A stretch of DNA of 51,086 bases from an uncultured Saprospiraceae bacterium (GCA_937951615.1 CALFBH010000049.1:1-51086), one strand, 5' to 3'. Shown: positions 1 through 7,641, numbered from the stretch's first letter. Notes: generated by a model from the letters alone, not told the origin. Program-made: numbers and translations.

Positions 1-121
1 TTTTACTTGACATTTCTTCCTTTCTAAATGTTCATCATTCATCTTAACTACTACTTCGATATTCGATATTCATCTGTTCGATATTCGATATTTTCCTATT
101 TTGCTAATATGCACTAAAACT

Positions 122-138
122 TAGTGCTGAAAGCACTA
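122..138 (-). terminator. Hairpin downstream of the DUF4230 gene
   Basis: A perfect 7-bp stem (tagtgct / agcacta) with a 3-nt loop lies 36 bp past the stop codon of the minus-strand DUF4230 gene. An overlapping alternative stem (gcacta / tagtgc) lies just beside it. The following T-tract on the minus strand is short, so a terminator role is only inferred. The rest of the first 173 bases is AT-rich and has repeated ttcgatattcgatatt units, with no gene. Confidence 0.3.
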
Positions 139-173
139 GGCATGGTCTCTCTTCTGACAGCCGAAGGCGGTCT

Positions 174-797
174 TTACTTCCCAAGCGTGTCCACTTTAGG
201 TCTATCTTCATATTCCATGCGGGTGAGTTCCTTCACTGTCCAACCAGATTCTTCTGCAATAAAATAAATTAAGTCGCGAATTTCATTGGCTTGGTCTTCG
301 GCTTGCAGCATAAGATCACTGCTATTGGCTTTCTCCCGAATCAGCTCTTTAGCTTTTACATGAAGCTGCGTGAGTCCTTTTTCATCAAATTGATTGAACA
401 GCCCTTCCTGCAAATCATAATAACTTACGTCTGTGTCAATGGATAAAACTTCGGGATCGGGAAAATAATTGATGATCAAGGTACGCTCTAGCGGCTTGAC
501 TTCAAATTCCATTTTTTGTAAATCATAGCCAATAGATACTTTAGCGGCTATTTTTAGGATCGCTTTTTTTCGCAAAGGACTGATGTCGTACCAATAATGC
601 TCTTTATGGTCGTATAACTCAGAAAAATAGCCTTCTACAGTAATCATTTTGGCTACCCTTTGCACCTTCTCTAATAAAACTGTACCTTCGGCCCGAACCA
701 CGTTTTCCGTTTTAAAATCAAAGAAAGAACGTGAACCTAGGAACAGTCCCAGCCCAACTGCCAATAGCAGTAATAAAAAATACAGGAGTTTTTTCAT
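174..797 (-). CDS. DUF4230 family membrane-anchored protein
   Basis: This 207-residue protein starts with a hydrophobic segment (about residues 4-20, MKKLLYFLLLLLAVG) that probably acts as a membrane anchor. A soluble domain resembling DUF4230 follows, with alternating beta strands around a conserved tyrosine-rich central region and a C-terminal helix. The family is widespread and has no known reaction, so no function is assigned. The gene is divergent from rpsT. A minus-strand TAGCTTTG element (829-836) sits inside the rpsT promoter spacer, so the two promoters may overlap. The start at 797 is supported by the signal-anchor sequence beginning directly at that Met. Confidence 0.75.
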   Translation of the reverse strand: MKKLLYFLLLLLAVGLGLFLGSRSFFDFKTENVVRAEGTVLLEKVQRVAKMITVEGYFSELYDHKEHYWYDISPLRKKAILKIAAKVSIGYDLQKMEFEVKPLERTLIINYFPDPEVLSIDTDVSYYDLQEGLFNQFDEKGLTQLHVKAKELIREKANSSDLMLQAEDQANEIRDLIYFIAEESGWTVKELTRMEYEDRPKVDTLGK

Positions 798-814
798 AGT
801 TTTTCAGCAAAAGT

Positions 815-845
815 TTTGTAATTCAGACCAAAGCTACTAAATTTG
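815..845 (+). promoter_or_regulatory. rpsT promoter, Bacteroidota consensus
   Basis: TTTG at 815-818, a 19-bp spacer and TAAATTTG at 838-845 match the Bacteroidota housekeeping promoter (TTTG-N19/20-TAnnTTTG) exactly. The expected transcription start is near 852, giving a 5' leader of about 33 nt before rpsT. A minus-strand TAGCTTTG in the spacer may serve the divergent DUF4230 gene. Confidence 0.75.
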
Positions 846-884
846 CACTCCAATTTTTAGAAACGAAAGAAATATCAATTATAT

Positions 885-1136
885 ATGGCACATCACGCAT
901 CAGCTAAAAAAAGAATTCGTCAGGACGCTAAAAAGCGTATCCACAATCGCTATTATAAGAAGTCAACTCGTACTGCAATTCAAAAATTACGCGGTTTGAC
1001 TGACAAAGCAGAAGCTACAACGCTTTTGCCTAAAGTGATTTCTATGATTGATCGTTTAGCAAAACGCAATCAGTTTCACGCGAATAAAGCGGCGAACCTT
1101 AAAAGCAAATTAACAAAATTCGTTAGCGGTTTATAA
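885..1136 (+). CDS. rpsT: 30S ribosomal protein S20
   Basis: The 83-residue, strongly basic, all-helical protein has the standard S20 start (MAHHASAKKRIRQD) and the conserved K-x-F-H-x-N-K-A-A-N-x-K-S-K-L near the C-terminus. S20 binds the 5' domain of 16S rRNA early in 30S assembly. Length is normal for Bacteroidota S20. It is monocistronic: its own consensus promoter lies upstream and a strong hairpin terminator lies 29 bp downstream. Confidence 0.97.
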   Translation: MAHHASAKKRIRQDAKKRIHNRYYKKSTRTAIQKLRGLTDKAEATTLLPKVISMIDRLAKRNQFHANKAANLKSKLTKFVSGL

Positions 1137-1164
1137 TATCGCCTACGTTTTTTGAAAGAATATT

Positions 1165-1195
1165 AAAGCGCGTCTCATTATGAGATGCGCTTTTT
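1165..1195 (+). terminator. Rho-independent terminator of rpsT
   Basis: A 13-bp stem (AAAGCGCGTCTCA / TGAGATGCGCTTT, one G-T wobble) with a 3-nt loop ends in a T-run. It overlaps by one base the start of the inverted repeat that fills the rest of this gap. Confidence 0.85.
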
Positions 1196-1296
1196 AAGTT
1201 TAAGTTTAAGCCTAAATATAAGTTTAAAACTTATTCAAATGTTGTCTCCGACAACATCCCATTTTAAACTTAAACTTATACTTAATCTTAAACTTA
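1195..1296. repeat. Nested inverted-repeat gap element (taagtttaag arms)
   Basis: Two 35-bp arms (1195-1229 and 1262-1296) are near-perfect inverted copies and are each built from the degenerate unit taagttta. Between them lies a perfect 8-bp hairpin (atgttgtc-tcc-gacaacat, 1239-1257). The right arm ends 7 bp before the panD start codon. The same arm unit and layout recur at 41177-41263. Confidence 0.85.
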
Positions 1297-1303
1297 TAAA
1301 GAC

Positions 1304-1666
1304 ATGCAAGTAGAAGTTTTAAAATCGAAACTCCAGCAGGTATTTGTTACCGAATCGAATGTCAATTATCGAGGCAGTATCACGATTGATGAAGACCTTT
1401 TGGACGCTGCCAATCTCCATGAATGGGAATTGGTACACATCAATAACGCCACTAAAGGCACACGCATTATCACTTACATCCTTAAAGGAGAACGCGGAAG
1501 CGGCTGTGTATGTATGAATGGCGGCGCATCTTTACATGCAGGCGTGGGTGATAAAATTCACATTTTGTCGTTTTGCCATATTGAGGCGGAAGAAGCCAAA
1601 ACCTATAAACCATTGATTATTCTGACGAATGAGAAAAATCAGGTGTCAGGAAAGAAGGAGGTTTAA
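1304..1666 (+). CDS. panD: Aspartate 1-decarboxylase (pyruvoyl proenzyme)
   Basis: PanD decarboxylates L-aspartate to beta-alanine for pantothenate and coenzyme A synthesis. The 120-residue proenzyme has the self-cleavage dipeptide Gly24-Ser25 (YRGS) at the usual position; Ser25 becomes the pyruvoyl cofactor after cleavage. The conserved region TKGTRIITYI, including the substrate-side Arg and the Tyr needed for cleavage, and the segment ERGSGCVCMNGGAS are present. Length matches the family. It stands alone here, without panB or panC. The start is immediately preceded by a gap element rather than a clear Shine-Dalgarno site. Confidence 0.95.
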   Translation: MQVEVLKSKLQQVFVTESNVNYRGSITIDEDLLDAANLHEWELVHINNATKGTRIITYILKGERGSGCVCMNGGASLHAGVGDKIHILSFCHIEAEEAKTYKPLIILTNEKNQVSGKKEV

Positions 1667-1675
1667 AGTAGTAAC

Positions 1676-1954
1676 ATAAGTCATCCCGAATTTTAGGAAA
1701 ACAGAAATTATAAGAGGTCGATTCCCGATAGCTATCGTGGAGCAGTCGATAGTCGATGGTTGTATTTTAGTTTTAAAACTACCAGCCCGTCTGCAAGCGG
1801 TTCACTAGAATAGTGATTCCCCGAATCATTATTTTAGCTCATATTTTGCTTTGAAAAGTGCGTAAAAAACTGAACTACGGAGTATTATTTGAATGACAGC
1901 CATGGACTATGGACTATCGACATTCTGAACAGGATTAAAATTTGGGATGACTCA
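1676..1954. repeat. Large nested inverted repeat between convergent genes
   Basis: The gap between panD and the outer membrane gene is bounded by 20-bp inverted arms (1676-1695 and 1935-1954, gtcatccc core). Inside lies a second pair of arms rich in tcgatag/tccatag units (1743-1762 and 1898-1926). The palindrome cgatagctatcg lies at 1727-1738 and small hairpins lie in the centre. The inner arm unit matches that at 34356-34491. It may act as a bidirectional terminator. Confidence 0.75.
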
Positions 1955-1963
1955 TGTTTTTTT

Positions 1964-2596
1964 CTAAAAAGTATAAGCCAGTTTAAAAGAAAGTAGTCGA
2001 TTGACCTGCCACCTTTGTTTGTTCAAGCTACCAAGTGACCGTTCCCAGTTGATGTTCAAACCGATATTATTGGTGGCATAAAATGTTGCTCCACCAATAA
2101 AACTGACCTCTGATTTATTATAATTGTCGGCAACAGAATCGGTGACATCCAGTCCGCTGATGTCTATGAATTTGCTGAACACCAATTGCCCATAAGCCAA
2201 ACCTGCGCTGAAAACCAGTCGGTGGTCGACATAATTAATCATCACGGGAATTTGGGCATAAGACAAATTGAAGCGTTCGCCTTGTACGGTCAGCGGGTCA
2301 TTATTGTCAGAACGGCTTCCCTTTTGACTGAATGCTATGCCGACACTCGGTTGAAAACGCCCGACCCAGTCATTTCTGTCCAAGAGTATATTGACCTGTC
2401 CGCCAGCATTGAAGCCAAGTTTATTGAAACCTGCGAGCAGGTCGCCGTCGATTTGTGCGACATTGAGACCTAGTAAAATCGTTGCGCGAAAGCGGGCATC
2501 TTCATTGCTGCCAATTCTGCGTTCCGCATCCTTGTCGATTTGAGCCGTCAGGCAAAACGGGAGGGCAAGTAGAAGGACAATTATTAGTCGAATCAT
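1964..2596 (-). CDS. Outer membrane beta-barrel protein (PorT-like fold)
   Basis: The 210-residue protein has a cleavable signal peptide (MIRLIIVLLLALPFCLTAQ). Alternating hydrophobic strands typical of the small eight-stranded outer membrane barrels of Bacteroidota (OMP_b-brl type) follow. The last residue is Phe (KLAYTF), the usual barrel end signal. Strand pairs such as RLVFSAGLAYGQLVF and IGLNINWERSLG are visible. Specific function is unknown; PorT itself works in type IX secretion, but this is a broad fold family and membership is inferred from pattern only. It converges on panD across the large inverted repeat. Confidence 0.7.
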   Translation of the reverse strand: MIRLIIVLLLALPFCLTAQIDKDAERRIGSNEDARFRATILLGLNVAQIDGDLLAGFNKLGFNAGGQVNILLDRNDWVGRFQPSVGIAFSQKGSRSDNNDPLTVQGERFNLSYAQIPVMINYVDHRLVFSAGLAYGQLVFSKFIDISGLDVTDSVADNYNKSEVSFIGGATFYATNNIGLNINWERSLGSLNKQRWQVNRLLSFKLAYTF

Positions 2597-2612
2597 TATT
2601 TGTTAAAATTAC

Positions 2613-2760
2613 AAAATGAATAAAATTTCAAATTCCAAAACAGGTGAAAAGTAAAATTCCAAAATGGGAAATTCCAAATTCCAAAATTAATACTGTAACT
2701 TGTTATGTTTAAAAAGCCGTCATAACAATCACACAATTTTACAATCACACAATTATTACC
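2613..2760. repeat. Degenerate repeats aattccaaa and caatcacacaa
   Basis: The gap between divergent genes carries several copies of aattccaaa (about 2625-2685) and then two copies of caatcacacaa (2728-2755). The second block is also found at 14518-14556, preceded there by a similar aaaaaccgt-type sequence. A minus-strand TAATTTTG lies at 2682-2689, which could be a -7 element for the outer membrane gene, but no matching -33 was found. Confidence 0.5.
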
Positions 2761-2766
2761 TAAATA

Positions 2767-3069
2767 ATGTTCAAATATACAAATTACACCTTAAAAAAAG
2801 TGGAAGCTATTTTTGAGGAGCAGGAATATGTTGTCCGCTACGAAAAAGGCAGCTTCAAATCAGGGTATTGTATTGTAGAAAGTAAAAATATTATTATCAT
2901 CAATAAATTCTACGATACAGAAGCTCGAATCAATAGCCTCCTCGATGTGTTGGGTAAAATAGAGGTGGACGAAAGCAAGTTTACTGAAAAACCGCTGGAG
3001 TTTTATACCAAGCTGAAAAAGAAAGTGTTGAATCAGGAGGAAGAATTGCCGAACAATGAAAATACCTAA
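2767..3069 (+). CDS. Small conserved-looking protein of unknown function
   Basis: This 100-residue soluble protein has no signal peptide or membrane segment. It looks like a compact alpha/beta domain (residues 1-60, with the strand SKNIIIINKF), followed by a basic helix and an acidic tail (NQEEELPNNENT). I do not recognise the family. The coding pattern is normal and the stop lies 5 bp from the stop of the convergent lipoprotein gene, with no terminator between. Confidence 0.6.
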   Translation: MFKYTNYTLKKVEAIFEEQEYVVRYEKGSFKSGYCIVESKNIIIINKFYDTEARINSLLDVLGKIEVDESKFTEKPLEFYTKLKKKVLNQEEELPNNENT

Positions 3070-3074
3070 AACCT

Positions 3075-3590
3075 TTATTCCTGACTAATCTTTCCTTCAA
3101 ACCTTCCATCTGTAAAGCGAATGGTATCTGGTCCTGTGCCGTCTATCGTGCCGCCGACTAAGGTGCAGTTAAACATACCTTCTACTTCTCTGGTACATTC
3201 GTCATAGAAAGTGATATGGACGTAATTGGACGAGTCGGATTCTTCGGGAATACCCCAGGCGCCTGTTAATTGATCACCTTCCAGAAAGGTGGTGAAATTA
3301 GAGCCGAATAAAGAGTCATTAACGAGACTGTTTGTAGAATTTAGGTAATATGTACCAGTCTTATAAGGTATCTTGAAAAATCTCAACTTTTCTTTGACGT
3401 CTCCAAGGTTATCAAATGTACGCAAGTTTACGGCAAAAAAATCATCACTAAATGGCTTATCAGGGGTTGTGAGGCTACGAGCATACCAAGGTTCTCCATT
3501 TTTAAAGGCAGTTCCTTCTCCTTCACAAGCTTTATTTTTGTGACACCCCAGAAAAAAAAGTATAATAAAAAAGTATGATATTTTTTTCAT
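3075..3590 (-). CDS. Small lipoprotein, paralogue 3 of 3
   Basis: The 171-residue precursor has a lipoprotein signal (MKKISYFFIILFFLGC; Cys16 lipid site). The mature protein carries a variable N-terminal half and a highly conserved C-terminal half (YVHITFYDECTREVEG ... DTIRFTDGRFEGKISQE). The C-terminal pattern recalls the DUF6252-type lipoproteins of Bacteroidota, but this is uncertain. It is the last of three tandem paralogues behind a metalloprotease gene. At the DNA level the 3' halves of the three genes are far more alike than the 5' halves. Confidence 0.75.
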   Translation of the reverse strand: MKKISYFFIILFFLGCHKNKACEGEGTAFKNGEPWYARSLTTPDKPFSDDFFAVNLRTFDNLGDVKEKLRFFKIPYKTGTYYLNSTNSLVNDSLFGSNFTTFLEGDQLTGAWGIPEESDSSNYVHITFYDECTREVEGMFNCTLVGGTIDGTGPDTIRFTDGRFEGKISQE

Positions 3591-3592
3591 AA

Positions 3593-4105
3593 TTATTCTT
3601 GACTAATCTTCCCTTCAAACCTTCCATCTGTAAAGCGAATGGTATCTGGCCCTGTGCCGTCTATCGTATTACCGACTAAAGTACAATTAAATGTGCCTTC
3701 TACTTCTCTGGTACATTCGTCGTAGAAAGTAATATGGACGTAATTAGATGAATCAGGTTCTTCGGGAATACCCCATCCGCCTATCAATTGATCACCTTCC
3801 AAAAACACAAGAAGGTTAGCTCCTACCAGTGAATCATCGGTAACTCCGTTAGTTTGATGCAAATAATATTTCCCCGTATCATAAGGAATTTTAAAAATAT
3901 CTAAATCTTCTTCTATAGCTCCAAATGAATCAAATGTCCTTGAACTCACTTTAAAATAATCGCTAAGTGGTCTTTTAGGGCGAATAACATTACTTACATT
4001 CCATTCTTCTCCGTTTTTAAAGGCAGTCGTGTTCCCTTCATGTACTTTATTTTTATTGCAACTTATAAAAGTAAATACAATAATAAGGCATAGTATTTTT
4101 TTCAT
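3593..4105 (-). CDS. Small lipoprotein, paralogue 2 of 3
   Basis: The 170-residue precursor has a lipoprotein signal (MKKILCLIIVFTFISC). It has the same plan as its neighbours: an opening with a paired N-K-x-x-x-H/C-E-G motif, a divergent middle (SDYFKVSSRTFDSFG), then the conserved C-terminal domain ending GRFEGKISQE. It sits 2 bp from the next paralogue and 10 bp from the previous one, so the three are almost certainly co-transcribed. Function is unknown; they are probably anchored in a cell-envelope membrane. Confidence 0.75.
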   Translation of the reverse strand: MKKILCLIIVFTFISCNKNKVHEGNTTAFKNGEEWNVSNVIRPKRPLSDYFKVSSRTFDSFGAIEEDLDIFKIPYDTGKYYLHQTNGVTDDSLVGANLLVFLEGDQLIGGWGIPEEPDSSNYVHITFYDECTREVEGTFNCTLVGNTIDGTGPDTIRFTDGRFEGKISQE

Positions 4106-4115
4106 AATATTTTAA

Positions 4116-4637
4116 TTATTCCTCACTGATTTTCCCCTCAAACCTCCCATCTGTAAAGCGTATGGTATCCGGTGCTGTACCGTCGAATGAAGTACCTACT
4201 AAAGTACAATTAAATGTACCTTCCACTTTACGAGTACATTCATCGTAGAAGGTAATATGGATATAGTTTGAAGAATCAGGAATCTCCGAAATACTCCAGC
4301 TCCCAGTTATCTGGTCTCCTCCTATGTACGTATAGTAATCTGCCCCTACTAAAGAGTCATTTTCAATGGCACTTCCGCGATACATGTAATGTATTCCTGT
4401 TTTATAGGGGATTTTATGAATGTCTAACTTATCATCCCTGTCGTCGCTAATGTCTGTTCCTGCCCGAAGGTTAAAATATTCTGGAAATAGCCTATGTTGG
4501 AAAGTGATACTATTAGCTTCCCATTCATCCCCATTTCTAAGCGCAGTAGTATCACAGACATGATTTTTATTTTCTTTTCTACAACCAGTAATTATTATCA
4601 GTCCTAGAAGTGCTAAATAGCAAAGTAGTTTTTTCAT
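4116..4637 (-). CDS. Small lipoprotein, paralogue 1 of 3
   Basis: The chosen start at 4637 begins the lipoprotein signal (MKKLLCYLALLGLIIITGC), giving 173 residues. An in-frame start 31 codons earlier would overlap the protease end and bury the signal peptide, so it is rejected. The C-terminal half matches the two following paralogues (HITFYDECTRKVEGTFNC), with more substitutions than they show between themselves. It lies 61 bp after the metalloprotease stop, probably in the same transcript. Confidence 0.75.
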   Translation of the reverse strand: MKKLLCYLALLGLIIITGCRKENKNHVCDTTALRNGDEWEANSITFQHRLFPEYFNLRAGTDISDDRDDKLDIHKIPYKTGIHYMYRGSAIENDSLVGADYYTYIGGDQITGSWSISEIPDSSNYIHITFYDECTRKVEGTFNCTLVGTSFDGTAPDTIRFTDGRFEGKISEE

Positions 4638-4698
4638 ATTATTTTTAGTTAAAACATTCTGCTCACTCTTCGCTAGCAAAGAATAAGCAGAATAATGT

Positions 4699-6321
4699 TT
4701 AAAAGACTTCTTGAAAAAAGAAATTTTCACCTGTTATACCATCAGCAGACGTAGCTATAATATTTATATATAAAATATTTCCCGCCTGAAAACCTGTATA
4801 ATCCTGGGTCATTTGATCTGTTGTTGATAAAACTGCTCCATAGTTAAAACCATCGGAACTTGTTCTCCATTCATATTGATACGGAGATTGTCCTGTATTA
4901 TTATCTATATTTGCCGTGTATATTCGAGTATCACCCGGATTTACAAAAAATGAACAGCATGGAGAAAATGTAACACCAATCGACAATGTAGCGGGGAGAT
5001 CTTCGCGAAAATCCGCTACTACACATCCCGTTTGTTCAAGACGTTCAGCACTATCATAACCATCTGTAATATTTGCACTTATAAGTCCAGTAGGCTCTCC
5101 TTCGAAATTCACATCTGGGTTAGAATAATGATGTATTCGATTTTGTTTTTTCTCGAGAGTATGCATCAAGGTTCTCCTTTTTTTCTTACCAAAGACTCCT
5201 CCTGCCTGAAATTCATATCCTCTTCCATAAAACATACGGCTTTGATGAAGCAACCCCATTATGTGTCCTATCTCGTGAGTAAAAGTTTTTCTTTTACAAT
5301 TCATGGCACTATGTACACTTACGATGCCAAATGCCGCCTGCGGAACAGGAGTTCCACCAAGTGTAACGGAAATACCAGCTTGTCCATGAACTGTCTCATC
5401 TTCGGTATCTTTGTACGTACCACCTGTAAAAACAATAACGGCATCTGCTCCGTGCTCATCACGGAGCGTATTTGCCTGAGTGTTAATAACGGGCGAATTG
5501 GGATCGGTAAGATATTCTGAATTTTGTGTACTATATCCCATTATAGCAACTTGTAAATCATATTCTATGAAACTGGATTCCTCCATATCAATCGATGCTA
5601 AACCTACTGATTTAAATCTTAGGTCAGTAGAAAATACAGCACTATTTTCTAATGCCTCGTTAGCATCTTGAATAGCACTATACGCAAGTTGTGATAAGTC
5701 AGGACCTTCTTTAGCAGCAGCGTCAGTATACAAAAATAAAACGCTTACATAACATGTAGAGTTGTTTTTTTCTAAAGATAATTTAGAACCACTTTCCTTG
5801 AATTTAATGTTTTGTCTTGCATTACCGCACCCCACTCCATCAGCCTCACCTTCTTCTTTAATTTTTATAAGTACCCCAATACCACCAGATAAATCAATAA
5901 GTCTGAAAGCAGTGTCCCCTACCTCAATGTCTCCGAAAGTTTTGCCTTCCGTATAATGTATACTGAGTCTTCCGTTTAATTCAGTATTTTTTGTTTTTCC
6001 TGTCCAGCTGTATCGATTTTCTCCATAGTCCTTCACATTGTATGCGTGAAAGACGTGCTGTGTATTTGCAATAGGAATTGTAATTGACAGTTTTCCGCCT
6101 TTCTGAATATCAGATAAGTTACCCACCTTCACAAAAACAGTTTTTTCTGCATATCCGCCCCTTTGTATTTTTGCCATTCTTTCGGACTGAATCTCATTGA
6201 GTTGTACCGTATTATCAGGTAAAACGGTAAACAATTCTTCTTTTGTTGTGGGGTGATTACTCCACGCAACAAAAAACAATGCGATAAGTAAACAGCCATA
6301 AATTTTGACTTGAAATTTCAT
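4699..6321 (-). CDS. Secreted metzincin-type zinc metalloprotease
   Basis: The 540-residue protein has an N-terminal signal (about residues 1-21), a prodomain-like region, then a catalytic domain with HEIGHIMGLLHQ. This is the HExxHxxGxxH zinc site of metzincins, with a downstream Met-turn candidate (RTLMHTL). The upstream segment (YVSVLFLYTDAA ... ADAVIVFTGG) fits the reprolysin-like subgroup. The C-terminal 100 residues look like an Ig-like domain (QYEWRTSSDGFNYG). No typical type IX C-terminal signal is seen. It heads a minus-strand unit with three lipoproteins. The upstream region holds a promoter with a C11 tract and a possible antisense RNA. Confidence 0.85.
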   Translation of the reverse strand: MKFQVKIYGCLLIALFFVAWSNHPTTKEELFTVLPDNTVQLNEIQSERMAKIQRGGYAEKTVFVKVGNLSDIQKGGKLSITIPIANTQHVFHAYNVKDYGENRYSWTGKTKNTELNGRLSIHYTEGKTFGDIEVGDTAFRLIDLSGGIGVLIKIKEEGEADGVGCGNARQNIKFKESGSKLSLEKNNSTCYVSVLFLYTDAAAKEGPDLSQLAYSAIQDANEALENSAVFSTDLRFKSVGLASIDMEESSFIEYDLQVAIMGYSTQNSEYLTDPNSPVINTQANTLRDEHGADAVIVFTGGTYKDTEDETVHGQAGISVTLGGTPVPQAAFGIVSVHSAMNCKRKTFTHEIGHIMGLLHQSRMFYGRGYEFQAGGVFGKKKRRTLMHTLEKKQNRIHHYSNPDVNFEGEPTGLISANITDGYDSAERLEQTGCVVADFREDLPATLSIGVTFSPCCSFFVNPGDTRIYTANIDNNTGQSPYQYEWRTSSDGFNYGAVLSTTDQMTQDYTGFQAGNILYINIIATSADGITGENFFFQEVF

Positions 6322-6334
6322 TTTAATACTTTTA
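6304..6334 (+). promoter_or_regulatory. Possible promoter of an antisense RNA
   Basis: TTTG at 6304-6307, a 19-bp spacer and TACTTTTA at 6327-6334 match the Bacteroidota promoter except for the last base. It overlaps the start codon of the divergent protease gene and points into that gene's leader region. Its significance rests on the hairpin-terminator located about 50 bp downstream. Confidence 0.45.
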
Positions 6335-6340
6335 TGTTAT

Positions 6341-6424
6341 CTAAATAGTTTTTGCAGTCCAATTAAGCCGGACTGTGAGGCTGCCGTGTTGTTCTCTTGC
6401 AACGAGAACCGCACGGTTTTTTTT
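6341..6424 (+). ncRNA. Candidate small RNA antisense to the protease leader
   Basis: About 84 nt would run from the predicted promoter to a strong terminator. It has a first hairpin (cagtcc / ggactg, near 6355-6376). A compound hairpin follows at 6384-6416 (outer stem ccgtg / cacgg, inner stem gttctc / gagaac) with eight T residues at 6417-6424. No plus-strand gene precedes this terminator, which is why a separate RNA is proposed. It would be fully complementary to the 5' leader of the metalloprotease mRNA. This is inference from sequence only. Confidence 0.45.
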
Positions 6425-6686
6425 GTTATACAGGTTCGACTTTGTGTAATAGGTGTAATAACACACACATAGACAATTCCCTGCTATTTCCATAGGCAGT
6501 ATGATTTAGATATGAATAGATATTGCCTAACAGATATGCACAGGCATATAGCTGAAAGACAAAGCATCGCTTTGTATTTGTTATGTTGTGTAGAGTGGAA
6601 TCATCGGTTCAGCTTATCTCTCGGGTTAAACTATTTTTTTGAAGCCAAGAGGGTATAAAGAACCGATTGAAGTAGGTATCGTATGG
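6425..6686 (-). other. Structured non-coding leader upstream of the protease
   Basis: No credible gene is present. If transcription starts near 6680, this becomes the outer part of a 360-nt leader. It contains a perfect 7-bp hairpin (acaaagc-atc-gctttgt) near 6560-6580. An 8-bp long-range stem (atcggttc at 6604-6611 with gaaccgat at 6660-6667) encloses an AT-rich loop. No known riboswitch was recognised. Confidence 0.4.
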
Positions 6687-6718
6687 CAAATATAACTCCC
6701 CCCCCCCCGAAAAACAAA
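6687..6718 (-). promoter_or_regulatory. Protease promoter with C11 tract in the spacer
   Basis: On the minus strand TTTG (6715-6718), a 20-bp spacer and TATATTTG (6687-6694) form a consensus promoter. The spacer contains an uninterrupted run of 11 G (C on the plus strand, 6698-6708), the longest G/C homopolymer seen in the window. Slippage would change the spacer length and so the promoter strength, as in known phase-variable promoters. The leader to the protease start would be about 360 nt. Confidence 0.5.
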
Positions 6719-6721
6719 ATT

Positions 6722-6751
6722 TTTGACACTTTTTTATATATTTAAATTTTG
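6722..6751 (+). promoter_or_regulatory. Probable promoter of the MBL hydrolase gene
   Basis: TTTG at 6722-6725, an 18-bp spacer and AAATTTTG at 6744-6751 approximate the Bacteroidota promoter. A start near 6758 would give a 32-nt leader. It lies back to back with the protease promoter, 3 bp apart, and the C11 tract is 13 bp upstream of its -33 element. Confidence 0.4.
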
Positions 6752-6789
6752 GGCATTCATGAGCCTAGTTATCATAAGACAGACTATAG

Positions 6790-7554
6790 ATGAAAATTAC
6801 TTTTCTCGGCACAGGCACTTCACAAGGCATTCCGGTCATTGCCTGTGATTGTGAGACCTGCAGTTCGCCCGACCCAAAAGATAAGCGACTTCGTTGTTCC
6901 ATTATGATTGAAACAGAGGGGAAAGTGATTGTGATTGACACAGGCCCGGATTTTCGGGAGCAGATGTTGAGGGAAGGTGTGCAGCGAGTGGATGCGGTAT
7001 TGATGACCCATGAGCATAAAGACCATATTGCCGGGCTGGATGATGTTCGTCCATTCAATTTTAAATACAAAAAAGATATGCCTGTGTATGCAAGTGCGCG
7101 TGTGCAGGAAGCCTTAAAACGAGAGTATCAGTATATTTTTACGCCGCCATTTTATCCAGGTATTCCTAAAATTGATCTACATACTATTTCTAAAGATCAG
7201 CCTTTTGTCGTTGCAGGTATTGAAGTGCAGCCTATTGAAGTGATGCATCATTTATTGCCTGTGCTGGGTTTTCGGATGGGTGATTTTACGTATATCACGG
7301 ATGCTAAAACGATTGCGCCAGCAGAAAAAGAGAAAATCCGAGGAACCAAGGTGCTGGTCTTGAATGCGCTGCGGCGAGGGAAACATCCTTCGCATCTGAC
7401 GCTAGAGGAGGCACTGGAATGGGTAGAGGATTTGCAGCCGGAGCAGGCTTGGTTTACGCATATTAGTCATAAGCTGGAGCGGCATGAGTTGGTGGAGCGG
7501 GATTTGCCGGAGCATGTGCGTTTGGCTTATGATGGGCTTGAGTTGGTATTTTAG
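6790..7554 (+). CDS. MBL-fold metallohydrolase, PhnP-like
   Basis: The 254-residue protein has the metallo-beta-lactamase metal motif THEHKDHIAGLDD (HxHxDH, about residues 76-88), a second metal Asp/His region (YITDAK) and the N-terminal GTGTSQGIP loop. A CDCETC cysteine cluster near residue 20 is shared with PhnP-type phosphodiesterases, which bind an extra zinc there. A cytoplasmic cyclic phosphodiester hydrolase is likely, but the substrate is unknown, since no phosphonate genes are near. The start at 6790 gives the standard MKITFLGTGTS opening. The gap after it carries an accactaagcgac-type repeat near 7585. Confidence 0.85.
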   Translation: MKITFLGTGTSQGIPVIACDCETCSSPDPKDKRLRCSIMIETEGKVIVIDTGPDFREQMLREGVQRVDAVLMTHEHKDHIAGLDDVRPFNFKYKKDMPVYASARVQEALKREYQYIFTPPFYPGIPKIDLHTISKDQPFVVAGIEVQPIEVMHHLLPVLGFRMGDFTYITDAKTIAPAEKEKIRGTKVLVLNALRRGKHPSHLTLEEALEWVEDLQPEQAWFTHISHKLERHELVERDLPEHVRLAYDGLELVF

Positions 7555-7641
7555 GCATCTTGCCCGAACTGGGTTGCGTTTTTTTAACCACTAAGCGACG
7601 AAGGAGTACTAAGGAATTGACAATCAACCCAATACCCCAAA

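Noticed and set aside
5032-5520. Plus-strand 162-codon open frame
   Set aside because: It is a shadow of the metalloprotease gene on the other strand, without a recognisable domain.
6420-6440. tRNA-like T-loop (ggttcgac)
   Set aside because: No acceptor, D or anticodon stems can be built around it.
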